Below are positions 1 to 12,535 of a stretch of DNA of 64,000 nt, one piece after another. The DNA comes from Penelope pileata. Taxonomy: Eukaryota; Chordata; Aves; Galliformes; Cracidae. Where the stretch lies: assembly GCA_013396635.1 (NCBI GenBank), contig WBMW01005926.1:62718-126717 (forward strand), in the 5' to 3' direction. The notes beneath the pieces were generated by a model, which made no database searches, had not been told where the DNA came from, and saw nothing but the letters and a program-made list of their open reading frames with translations. Each line of letters opens with the position of its first letter. Within the stretch, counting starts at the first letter, position 1. The translations under genes were made by a program, and so were the position numbers.

Positions 1-2100
1 TTTTAGCTTTCACTGGGATCAGTGAGCTATTTCAATTCACTGTAAAGCTGCATGGCCACTAGTTGCCACACCTCATGCATATCACACATTTGAGGCTAGA
101 ATAGAACTGCCCACTGAAGTCCACTGGAATAAACATACTGCAATACCATATGAAATTTACCCACTTTCTTTCATCAGCATTTTTTGTAATGAAGTAAGTT
201 TAGGAAGGACGTTTCTTTGAAGTCTGCAGCTGAATCTTCCTCTTCATATTCCCAACAAGTGAAGTAGTGTTTTCTAACCCTTTTTTCTCTCATGTCCTAT
301 GTTAAAATTCTTGGAGGTAAGTCCTGATTCCATAGGCTTCTATCCTCAGCACACATCAACTGTTATCCCAAAAAACAAGCTGCTAGCAGGGCATTTTGAA
401 AATAGAGCTCCCTCAGGTACCTTCATCGCTTTTTAAATATTTTTTCCTGCTTAAAGTAAGCAGGATGTACGTCCTACACATACAGATAAATCAAACACAA
501 CACTGCTCAGGACAAGGAAACCTCTCTCAGAAAGAAAAACCTAAGAATGCTGTTCAGAGAGTTGAAAGGCACAAACTTTTGCTGCTTTGCATGACACGTG
601 ACCTTCCCCATCACTGTATCATCAGTATTATGGCAGCACAACAGTCTATGCAAGCCTGCATAGGGGCCAGTTGAAAGATAATACTGTTACACTGGATTTA
701 AGAAAGTAAAAGTTGGAAGTTTTTTAACTTAAAGTTCAATTTTTACTTGATTTTTAACGCATGAATCAATTCCTTCATCTGGTTTTACCATGTGGCTGAG
801 GGTAAAAATACAGAAGCAAAATGCTTTAGCCACGATTACTGCTACTGCTGGGGAAATATGGGGTGTTAACTATAACAGACTGGAATCACAGAAAGAACAG
901 AAAATCAAATTCAAAGAGTAAACATGAAAGTGTGTGCTGAGGGAGGTCATTTATTTCTTTACTGAAGAATTGAGGACAAAACTCTGTAGAGAAACTACTG
1001 AATTAAGAAAGACCACCTACAAAAATCTGATCACAGGATACACTACAACTATTTAGATTGGAGTAACTAATTTACAGAAAATTTTACTGAATGCAATATG
1101 CTGATTAGTATACAAGAACTGTGTTAGCATCTCTCTCTCACCTGCTAACAGCATGCTGGACCAGGAAAACCACCGCAAGTCTTCAGAGAAAAATTAGCAG
1201 CTTTTCTGCCTTAATATGTAATTGATTTGACTTTTCGAATACTCAGGCGAAGAATCCTAAGTACCATCTAACTAACCCATAACAAAGTAAAAGAAACTAA
1301 TTACCAATTACAAATTCTATACAATAGTAATTATAAATCAGTAATTAAATCTTTAAATTAATGAGACTTAGGATAGACTTTATATTCACATATCCCCTCT
1401 GTCGTGCAACACAACATTATAAAGCACTCTATGTGTATGACGTCCACAGAAACACCTGGAACTCCACAAGACTTAAGAATCTACTTACTGAATTAGGTTT
1501 CAAATTTAAGGGAGAAGGGAAAAAAAGGAAGCCTTAAGGGATGACAGAATTTCATAATCCTTCCAGGTTTTTCTAGAGCAGTTCCTACTAGTTAATAGAA
1601 ATATTCTTCCTATACTTTCTCCTGATTCAATGCAAGGAACGCAATAGTTTCTCAATGTATTTATCGAAGAGAAAACAGACAGAAATGACTCAAAACGTTT
1701 GATCCTCTACCAGTTTTCTCAGCAATTCATCTGAGTGAGCATTTCCTTTCAGTCAGCAAAATTCTAGCTTGGGGCACATGTAAGAGCAGGACTGCAGAGC
1801 ACGGTGGGTTTGCGCTTCCTCAAAGCCACCAGGAAACCACTATCGCCGTTGCTTAAGGTTGCGAAACATGTTTGCCTGGTTTTAGAGAAGATGAATCATC
1901 AATAACTCTTAATACGCCACAACAGCTTTATGCATCGCCCTCAGGCTCAGAGAAATCATAAGCCCTTTTTTTATTTTGATGCATTTTTAAGAAACAAATT
2001 TGGATCTAGGTGTTTGTAGCTATTTTGGGCTAATAGCAGAAAGGAATTTCAGGCTATGTGTCTCTCCAAAGTTGAGTGCGTGTATATACACAATTTCGTA

Positions 2101-2119
2101 CACACACACACACACACAC
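2101..2119. repeat. (CA)n microsatellite
   Basis: An uninterrupted run of about nine and a half CA units inside ARFGEF1 intron 1, preceded by a short TA/CA-rich stretch. It is a short dinucleotide tract of the kind that varies in length between individuals. Confidence 0.95.
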
Positions 2120-2392
2120 CTTCATATTAAATGTGTGATTTCTGCTCCCTAGATCAGCTCAAAGAGGAAATTTTAACTCAGGAGAGCATAGGATACACCA
2201 CAAACACTGAACTGATAGTTTGGTTCAGAAAATAGATCAGGACTGAAACTGCAGTTGGAAGACTGATTCATTTCTAGTCTCTTCCACTGTTTCTCAGGCA
2301 TCCTGATAAACATTTTATGAAAAATATGCTGTATCTACTCAAACACAACGTAGAGTCATTTTTATTTTGAAAAGTTAAAACTTTTCAAGTTT

Positions 2393-2429
2393 TAATTTTT
2401 TAAATTTAATTTTTTAAATTTAATTTTTT
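2393..2429. repeat. 14-bp AT-only tandem repeat, 2.6 copies
   Basis: The unit TAATTTTTTAAATT occurs twice exactly (2,393-2,406 and 2,407-2,420), followed by the first nine bases of a third copy. It is pure A/T and lies about 145 bases before a 20-base C homopolymer. Confidence 0.9.
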
Positions 2430-2573
2430 CAGCAAGTATAGGCAGATCAAACAACTGATTACGTATGATATTTCTGGTGAAAGCTATCAGAAATGTAGCA
2501 TAACTTCTTACACAGAAAAAGAACTTGTGGTAATACAAACTGTTTCTTCTTATGTTAAGTTGGGCCTTCCTCT

Positions 2574-2593
2574 CCCCCCCCCCCCCCCCCCCC
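2574..2593. repeat. 20-base poly-C homopolymer
   Basis: Twenty consecutive C on the plus strand (G on the minus strand, which is the ARFGEF1 sense strand) in otherwise AT-rich intron. Such runs are prone to length errors in sequencing, so the exact count is uncertain. Confidence 0.9.
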
Positions 2594-5500
2594 AATACAG
2601 CAGGCTAGTTTCCCTCATTTCTAAGATCAAAAGCTCAAGCACATCCCTCATACTCTGCTTGGAAGAGTGTCAGTTTCCGCCAACATACAAGAATGGGAAA
2701 ACAAACTTTACAGAAGGAAAATTACATTTGAAATAGGGAAACTTTTTCAGTCTAATCACTTCCGTCTGGAAAAGTGTATCTGCAATTAAATATACACAGA
2801 ACAAAATCCTGTGAATCCATTCTTCATCTGAAAGGGCACAACGAGCTTTTTTCTGAGGATCACCTCTAAGCCTGACCTTTACATTCAAAGTAGGCAACTG
2901 CGAGCAGCCCAATTCAGTAACACCGAAGACCTGATAGTAAGAAATTACCCCGCCCCTCTGTAATATAGTTGCTGGATTCTTCCACCACATGCATCCCTGT
3001 AAGAAATTTCTGCACAATCTGATGTGCTGCTGCCAATGTGTTCCCTTTGCAAGAGGCTGCCCATGCTGGGCAGTCAGCAGCACATGGAGCTGGTGCACAG
3101 GAAGACCCCTAGGCTTAAGCACCTCACTTTCCAACTGAGTCCTGCTTCAAGAGCCTGTGCTCCCACGACAGCATCAACCATGTAGTAACAGCAGAACAAA
3201 TGACAGGTAACATGATTTAAGTGACAAAGCCAACTTCTCAATTTTTCCTTAGAACCAATACCAACAAAAACTCTATTAGAAAGAAAAAAATTACGTCCAT
3301 TTCACCTATGTAGTTGGCTTCTTAGGAATAAATTTTTTTAAGGTCCAATGAAATATAAATTAGAAAATTAAGCTGTAGCATATTTTGCATCAGTTCAGCT
3401 CTTATTGTGTTATACAAGCATTCTGTTCTGCCTGCATCAGACACAACACAGCTTTTTACACCTACATGCAAAGTTTAATTCCAGAATTAGCATACCTTCA
3501 GTTTGTGATGCCATTCCCAGAAAACCAGCATCTTCATTATAACTGCATGTCCTAAGACAGGGATTTTCATGCAGTAGCTTGAGTCCATTTAGACAAGAAA
3601 ACCTTTTTTTCCTTTACTGTTAAGTATGCTTTTTATAATGCATAAAATCAAATTAAAAAAAAATCAAAGAATTTAGTACCACCATTTTTGAACTTTAGCA
3701 CTAATCAGCTCAAAACTATTTCACCGCAGACTATCGATGGAATGGAACTAAATGAAAATAAATTTCAAATGAGAGGCGCAAAGGCCAGCTAACTGAGCTT
3801 GCCAGCCAATGAATGTCTGATGAAATGCATAAGCAGACCAGCGTCGAAAAACGCAAAGAAAACCAGAGCAACGGTGACTTGTATTTTTAAAGGAAGTTAA
3901 CGCAAACTTTGAGAACTGGGAGAGCAAACCCAAAACTCAGAACTAAAACCAGTAAATGAGATTAGCCAAAAAGACACAAGAACAAACTCTTAACCTCCTT
4001 GACATCTAACCTGTATTTTGCTGCCATGGTTGTGCTTAAGCAAATTATAAAAGCAGGGCAAGAACGTAGCAAACTGTTGCCTCCTACCAGCCCCTACCCA
4101 TCCGTGGCTTGCTCTTATGCCCAATGACTGTTCCTTCAGGTTTGAGAACTCTTGCTAAATTTTCATGTAATCGCTGAAGGCAGTTAAACTTTTGAGATCA
4201 ACATAATTACACGCTGTAGGAAATAGCTTTTTGTTTCACTTCAAGTGAGCTGTGCTCTTTACAGGTTTTCTACATCTACGTAATGAGAAATTACACGTAG
4301 CCACTTCTCCCTTCACTTACAATCTTACAGACTTCCTTTACATCCATCTTCCTTGCTTTTTTCTTCCAGGGAGCAAGAGGAATAGCCAACTTGGTCTCCT
4401 GTGGAAGAATTCTTTCGATCATCCTTGACCTCCTACGCATCTTTTCTCACTCTGCTGTCTCCCAAAGAGACAGCGGAGAGCAGAACTACACACGGAACAC
4501 ATGATATCTTTATAAAGCAATTTCACAGCCGAATTGACAAAGGAATCAATATTTTCATGGAATCACTCACAGTAACTCCAATTCTGTTTCCACTGATGGA
4601 TAGAAGTCTTACGGAGAGCCTATGGCTGCACACACACACAACTGAGACCTGTTCTCTCTGCTTCCCCTCTCCTACACATATGGATTAATTTGCATTGATC
4701 ACCACTTCTGCAAATTTCTCAACAAGGGGATTAGTGTAACAACAACAGGTTTCAACAGGTTGATTTTGTTCTTTTAAATATTTACTTCTGCCAACCTTTG
4801 CCACTTCGTATTTCACCCTGAAACAGCATGTACCTCTACAGAATTGTAATATCACTACGCTAGGAAAATGAAAGGACAACTTGGTATTTTTAAGAACATC
4901 AGGTGAGCATCCTGGTTGAGGTTCATTGGAACTGATACGCAGTGTAAAACTGAATTTCCACACGCTCACTTACATGCTCCCTGACTCTGCCTTACAGATC
5001 TGCCAACTCACTACATCATCTGCTTCCTCACTACAGCACACACATCCATTCTGTTCTGGGAAATTTCCTCAGCTTCCATATACAACAACAAGGCAAGCCA
5101 CAGATTTTGGTCTCCCTTCAATACTGTTATATTCCTCAAATGCTTCCATTATACCATTATCATCTACAGGTCATACAGACGGGTCTGTTTTCTTCTTGCT
5201 CTTTATACACAGCAACCTTAGCACACAGGCTTTTCATACGCTTTTAGTGATAGCTGGAATACAGTTATTCTAACTATCAACCAAAGACAACAAAGAATCA
5301 CTACCTTAGCTCTAAACATTTTGCTACCTTTGAAGTGCCCTCATTTCTCTATTACTCTTTCTTGAAATAAAAAGATGCATTTTAATGATTCTTTTTCATG
5401 ACTACTATGAAGCTGAATTTGAGCATATTTTAGCTTGAGCATGTCACACTGAAAATGCTCACAGTCACAGACCAGGGCTTCAGTAGTTACATCTTGAACC

Positions 5501-8500
5501 AATTCCTGCTCAAGTACTTGAGAGGGACTCAAAAGCTGTTCAACGCATCTTGAACAATGTCAGGTGTAAATGCCATTCATTTCTTTACCTACGCTGACTA
5601 AGCTTCCTGTAAGGTACAGCAAATTAAACGTTCATACCTACATAATTAATGCTCTGTAATTAAGACTTTTCTGTAAATTATCCCTCCACATTCCTGGCCA
5701 GTTAAGACATCACTTCATTTTAAAACATATTCAGATTTCAGGTTATCACTTTTAAGGACATCTGGCATTGATTCACCAGAGCATACGTTTGTTTTTGACA
5801 CAGACACATACTTATTAAACTCCTTCTCAAGAATTCTGTTATTTTCGACTATGTACTTCTTGCACATTTGCTTGGTTGGCCACAATTGAAGACTAAAATA
5901 AATGTTTCACTAACTGTATTTATTCCAGCAGGGACAGGTTGCTGCTACAGAAGAACAAGACCATCGTTATGTTTCTCAGTCTTGTTTCGGGACCACTTGG
6001 CAGTCTGCACAAAAGCCAGATACTTACTTTTCACAGCTCACCTCTTCACTAGTGCTTTGCCAGGTAACACAATTCTTCAAACATTCTTGTTTTTCCTTAG
6101 AGGTTTTTCAGAAGTAAGCACATGCACAAACCAATGATGGTCCATCCTTATTCCATACTTTAAAAACCAGCTACCACAAGCTACTATTACATACATTGAA
6201 GATGCTCAAGTTTCACACTTAAGCTAAGAAAAACAGTGACACCTCTGCTGTCCCCTTCATGAACACAAGCATATAATTTATTAAATAAGGTGTGATAAAC
6301 ACACAGAACAGCTTCATGGAATAAAACAAATCCTGGCATATAATGATGATTCTTCTAAGCCAGGCATGTAAGCAGACTTATCTCAAAGTTGTTTATCTTA
6401 ACAGGTTTATTTAAAACCTTTGTTTTATTTAAATATATCCAGAGTTAAAACCGAAAGAATTATGTATGCATTAATCCTTCTCAGATCCTCCAAAACAAGG
6501 ACCCTCCTGCCCTTAGATCAGCCACCTGATGATGGAGGTACTCATTTGCTACAAAATGTTGAATGTCTGTGAGGGTTCACATATCTTTCCGTTAAGCAAC
6601 CAGTAGTATGAATTGTCAAAGACACCACCAAGATGATAAACTCTTCTAAAGTTTCAGGAACAGCAAGAATCAAACTGGAATACCCCTCTGTAATGTGAGA
6701 AGATCTACAGTTGATTTTTAACTTATATTCTTGCTGTAGAGATTTGATTGCAATCATTTTTTGTTCTTTTAAATTACCTTTTCAACTACCCATTTCCACA
6801 AGTCCCACTTGCTTGCTACAGTAACTTCAGAAGTGATCTGCAAGTAGAGATTAAAAAGCAAGAAGCAAAACAAACATTTAAAGCACTTGATAGTACTTTA
6901 AAAGCACACTTAGAGCACTGAAACTTTAAAGGTCATATGAAAGTCCACACATGACTTACGCTGCTGATGAATGTCTAACTGAAAAGCACAATGATCTTCC
7001 CTCTTGCCATAGCTCTGAATCCTAAGAAAATCATGATGGCACCTCCTCCAGATACAAGAAGATAGTCATAATGACTTTCTATAAACATTGTCAAACTACA
7101 TTTAAAAGAGCAAAAGAATCCACTGAATAACAAAGAAAGGACTTAAGTTTATTTTTATGTCTGTAGTATGCCTCAAGAAAAGGCTACAACCACATCAGCT
7201 TTGTAATTTTCACTTGAGCAAAAATTCCTATTTGTAATCCAACGTTCAACCTTTACATCTTAAGTCCTGATGCCCAATCTTTTGAAGTGATGACACTAGT
7301 AATAATTATCTGATTTCTTCATTAGATTCTGATACAGGAAGCAGTTCAGACTAACATGTATGAGCACAAGGAGTAAGAATGTATCACGGTACTACGAAAG
7401 CTCCAGCATCACCTCCTAACGCATATATGCATTAGATGATTAATACAATAAAACTTCTACTCTTCTAACTGCTTTTATTTACATCTGAAAGAAGTACTTT
7501 TGAGACTTCTTAAATTAAGACAACTACTCATATGTCAACTCTTCCCTCTTTTCTCAGGCTCAGATCAGAAGACAAGAAGACACTTACGAAGGACCACCAC
7601 CACTCGATACCATTACCTCTGGCCATGTTGCATGGTACACTATTTTTTACCCCTGCTTACCAAAGCTGTGAAGTATTAAGGCATTCAATTCAGTATTAAC
7701 TGGATCCATGAGTTCATAATAAACTGCTATGAAAAAGTGTACTTGCATTGACTAGCACAGCTAATTTGTTTTATTTGTAAAGAATTTGTTTAACAGTAAT
7801 TCCTTCCACTTTGTACTGCACTTTAAGAGCTTTGTAGGACGCACGATAGAACAAACTATTAAAAGCCACAACAGTCAAAGACCTTCCAAAATAACATTCT
7901 CTGTTAGACAAGGACACTTGGCCTTTCTACCTATTTGTAGAAGTTTCTTCATATTTCAGAAGCCAATGCACAGCTCAGTTGCTATTTCTAGGCAATCTAT
8001 TTGCAACCAAATGCAAGCATCTTTCACTACCAGCTAGTCAGCCAGGACTGATCATCATAGAGGCATCTACTAGATTGCATCTAATCTGGGCTATTCATAG
8101 CTTTTTCCCTTTTTTTTTTTTTTAAATATACATATACATACACATGTATCTTTTGAAGAAAAGACCTCAAAAATCACTCTTTTATTGTTTTTCCATGGAG
8201 AAATTAAAATCTTTCATTTCAAAGAGTTTCAAAGAAAGGCTATTTCACCTTGACCCAGCCTTGTCTCTGATCCAATTTTGGAGAAGGGCTCCAGACAGGA
8301 GAAAGTTTTTTGGTTTTCAGGAGGATGTTCATCAAGTGGAATCCTGCACAGAAGCACAAAAAACCCTGGAGGTCGAGGTGGGAACCATCTTGGTGCCATG
8401 CCTCAAGTTCATCACTGAAGGGCTGCAGAGCAACCAAGCAGACAGACCGCAGCTCTGCTTCCAGGTGAAAAGCAGGTGATCAGGGATCAAACGGTCCAAA

Positions 8501-11500
8501 TGCTGTTTCTTCTTCTTCGTAAAAGAGTGTCAAGAATCTGAATGAAGATTTTTGTCTTGAGCATGAAAAATACAACATGAAGACTCAGGGATGCAGGTCA
8601 AACACGTCTCCCCTTCCCTTCTGCTTCTCGGACACAAAGGAAGGCTCCTCCAAACCACCAACCATTTCCCCCACAGTCATGGCAAGCAAGAGACAATTTC
8701 AAAGAAGAAAACTACTTCTCCTTACTGCAAAATCTCTATGTATTCCAGATCTATTTAGATGCATAAAATAAAATTTTAAACGTATTTCTCAGGCATTTAG
8801 GCAGTCTTCATGCAGCTTTCACAGTATTACGCAAATGTATCTGCCCTACTCTAGCTGTTTTGCTTCTAGCACTTATAAAGCTCTGATTCCATTTCAGAAT
8901 AATGAAAACAGAGGTTAATTAATTCCTATCCACTTTCCCATATACTGTACAAGATGCAGTATAGTGCTCTTGCTGATGTCACAGCCCATTAGCCAAATGC
9001 TAGGCTAAGACTCTGGATTTTCTAGCTTTCCTGAGTTCCAGGAAAAAACTATGATTTTATATAAGCTGCTGCACCCCTGGTCCATGCAACAGCACTGTGC
9101 AGACCTTTACACACACTGTAACAGCCTGAAAGGCTGCTTGCAAAGCAAGCAAGGTTAGTTTCACACAAAAATGCAAAAAACATCTTCATTTGAAAGGGCA
9201 TTCCCATTACTTCATGCTTATTATCTGCATTAGAAGTACGCTATTTTGTCATAGTATCACCAGTATAATTTGCAGCACAGTTTTAGAATTAATATGATTA
9301 GGAGCTGTCAAAGAAATCAAACCAGCGATGCACTACTTACAATTAAAAATACTTCATATTTTATGTACAGAACAGATTTAAAGCTGTGTAAGTACACCTC
9401 AACTGTAAAACGCTATTTAACATCTCCATACACGAACCGTTTACACATCTAGTCATACTTTTATTTGCAAGTGAAATGAAGGAACAACATTCCAAAAACT
9501 GTTCACAGTATCAGAACAGTAAGTGCTAAAGACAGCGAATGCACAATTTGTATTATTGATGGATCGCTTTTTTTAATATTATCTCCCTCTGTGTTCAAGA
9601 ACAGAGGCAAAACAGGGACTGAATAAACTGTTTACATAAAAATATACAGTATTTTCCATTCTCAAGAATTGCCTTTTGCTGACCCAAGAAATACACAAAA
9701 TGAAGAAAGCTTGAGGAGTAGCAGACCACAGACATCAGAACATAACCCAAGTATTAAATAGCCTAGCGTCAATAACCATGTTATCTCATACCAGATAACA
9801 ACACACGATACACAGGGTACAAGAAAAGTCAGGGGTAATAAAAATAACACCTTCCAGACAGAAATTGACAACTGGGGGAGCAGGGGAAAGCTCACAGCAA
9901 TCACTCCAGACACGTCCCAGAAGGAGACTCTCTTGGTTTTGGTAAAATGTAGTCGTTTGAGTGTGTATATAATTCACAATAAAAGGCAAGGATAGGAGAC
10001 ACAAATGCAATGCAAAAGGCACACATCACTAAAAAAATCCCTAGTTATATAATGCAATTAGAATGAACTCTGTTTAGCTGAAAAATTAAATAATACAAGA
10101 ACAGTATACTTGTGGAAAACAGCATCCGGGCCAGGGAAACAAGCAGCCACGTGATTTTATCAAATTATACAGGGGCTACTGTCCATTGCCCTGGTGAAGG
10201 GTAAATCTGTTTTACAGTTTTTTCTTTTCAGGTCTACTTGAGCTGCTGCTGAGAAACTGTGCTTTGTTTAAGCTAAAAAAAAAATCACAGGAGGATAAAA
10301 TAGATTAAAACTGAGCAGAAAAATATTTTGGAAATGTAATCAAACATTGCAACCAAATACAGTACTGCTTTGGAATCCTTCACTTGAGTGAGTGTGCCTG
10401 AACAGCTTAGAAACAAGCTCCAAGTACCCTGCTTCAGAGAATGAACTCCATCAGAGTGCAGCAGCAGTCCCTCAGTTGAGGAAGCTCTGGTCTCCGGCTC
10501 TCCTGAAGAGGCAAAGTTCAGTGGGCAGGTGATCAACATGGAGTAAGTGAAATTTTCTCTCAAAAATAAATCTAGTTATTTTTTGTAGAGGTGTATGTGT
10601 GTGCATCCTCTCAAACAGCACCTCTACAACACATTCAGTACATAAGCTTCTTGGAAGGGTGTTTGAAAGTACAAGCACAGCTTCACTTAAATGCCAACGA
10701 AATCGAGTGCCATTTGTTATTGAAGAGGAAGGAATTTCCAAAACAGAACCATCATTTTCTTCTGAAGATTAACAGGAAGCATCCAGTGGGACTGCATTTT
10801 ATAAACTCCCGAAAAGCACAGCCAGATGCAAACTATCTCTGAAACAATTTTTCCTCCAATTAAAACACATTTTTTGGAATGATAAACTAAAACATGAATG
10901 TGATACTAATATAAACCAGTCTGCTGTTTTTCTATCCACATCTAAACAGAAGCAACAGATTTAAGACTCTTTACTTTTGTGCTTTTTTTTTTGTATGGCT
11001 CTTCAAGCGTGACTCAGATAATAAAATCCATTTGAAAACCAGGAGTAACATTACTCTAAAAGCTGTTTCAGGTAGAGTCAGTAAAACTCTCACATTCCCT
11101 ACCCAGGCTTCAAAGCTGCTCAACTACAGCATCTTGCTAAGAGCTCACGTTTCTCAAGAGTTCCAGTTCTTTTAAGATCTCTTGTAACCAAAATCTCATC
11201 GCCTACTAATATGTCTGCGCTGACAACAAAGAATGCAAAACTTCAAACTCAATAAACAGTAACAAAACCAACAATAAAAAAAGAAAACTCAAAAGCCCAG
11301 AAAGACACACAAGCAAAATCCCAAGCAACAAAAGGGGTACCTAGAAGCTAAGGCCATGGATATAGTGGCAAGATGAAAGTGGGAAGGAAATCAAATCTGT
11401 CAATATTTATCAACAATTGGGAAAAAAAAAAAAGTATCAATCCTTTTCCGACCAGTTTGGCAGTTTTTACTTCTAATTGTGTAAAATTAAGAACTGAGCA

Positions 11501-11636
11501 ATACAGAAGGCACAGAAAACAAGCATGTGGACAAGATGCCTTTTGACCCCAAAACTGAAGCTGGCAGAGGGTGGGGCAGATGTTCAATCTTTCTCAAATC
11601 CTTGCCAGCTGACATTTTTGTTCTCACTCACGTGTC

Positions 11637-11809
11637 AGCTACTCCACTACCTTGCTGGCACCGACACAAGGCCAATACCCTACTGAATACCTAGGTCATC
11701 CTATTCATCCTTTTAACAGTGTTGGCACAGCAGTAGGTTTCTTCCAGTCCTTTGGAATTTTTTCAGTGTCCTAACACTTACTGGAAATCAATAAGGGAGT
11801 TCTGCCAGG
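11637..11809 (-). mobile_element. Ancient degraded CR1-like LINE, reverse-transcriptase fragment
   Basis: Translating the minus strand gives a stretch with KIPKDWKKPTAVPTLLKG, matching the CR1-family reverse-transcriptase pattern in which a Gly-Glu-Val-Pro-x-Asp-Trp-Lys-Lys core is followed by a hydrophobic strand and Lys-Gly. Upstream in the same frame is PLLI, and downstream, after a stop, DDLGIQ then GLVSVPAR, where CR1 has a Pro-Gly-Asn-Tyr-Arg-Pro-(Val/Ile)-Ser-Leu then Ser-Val-Pro-Gly-Lys segment. Several in-frame stops and a probable indel show it is long dead. Neither end of the element could be placed. The match rests on motif recognition from memory. Confidence 0.7.
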
Positions 11810-12511
11810 TAATTCAAAGTCTAGGGAATTGACAGGCCTATTTTTAGCAGCTCTTTTACATTTACACTCGAGATAGGAAGCATGACCTAACAAGTACCAT
11901 CTACCTCATCCCTCAAAATAGAGTTATTTCTATTTAATGCTCTCCTGCATTCATTAAGATATTCACAAACCACAGGTGCCAGGGTTTCTGTTTGTTTGTA
12001 GCAGCGCGTTTTAAGTTCTGGCACTGGGTGTTTTTCACAGAAACAAAGCCTTGTTCAACTGTCCTTATACAATATTCTCTTCCTATAAAATCTCACAGAA
12101 GTGTTTTCTGCTTTCCCTGGTCGCTCGGAGAGTTTGTGGATGAGCTTGACTTTACTTTGAGGCTTGGTTTGCCTAACAATAACCTACAGTTTCTTCTACT
12201 ATTTACTGAAGGAGCGGGCCTGGTAGCACCTGTCAGCTGCACGCAGAGCACTCCATGGGCTGTACCTGCCCGACGAGCACAGGCAGGTCACAGATCCTCT
12301 GCCTGCAGACATGCGCCGTGCAGCTTTGCCTCCTCTAACAGATAAAAGCTTCATCCTCAGTTCTGGCTGTTCCCTTGATAATACCCCTCTCCTTCCTCCT
12401 CTACACCTGCAGTTGTGCTGCCCAAATCACTTCAGCACCGATGCTCCGCTGTCCTTCCCACACAAGTGCCCTGACACGTCTCTCTGATGCTCAGCTGTCT
12501 TTCCAGACAAA

Positions 12512-12535
12512 AATACATAGAGGAATACATAGAGG
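12512..12535. repeat. 12-bp exact tandem duplication
   Basis: AATACATAGAGG occurs twice back to back with no mismatch, in ARFGEF1 intron 1. An exact copy suggests a recent local duplication. Confidence 0.9.

Noticed and set aside
8144..8479. 111-codon plus-strand frame with an overlapping minus-strand frame
   Set aside because: Both strands are open only because the stretch is locally GC-richer; no family is recognised.
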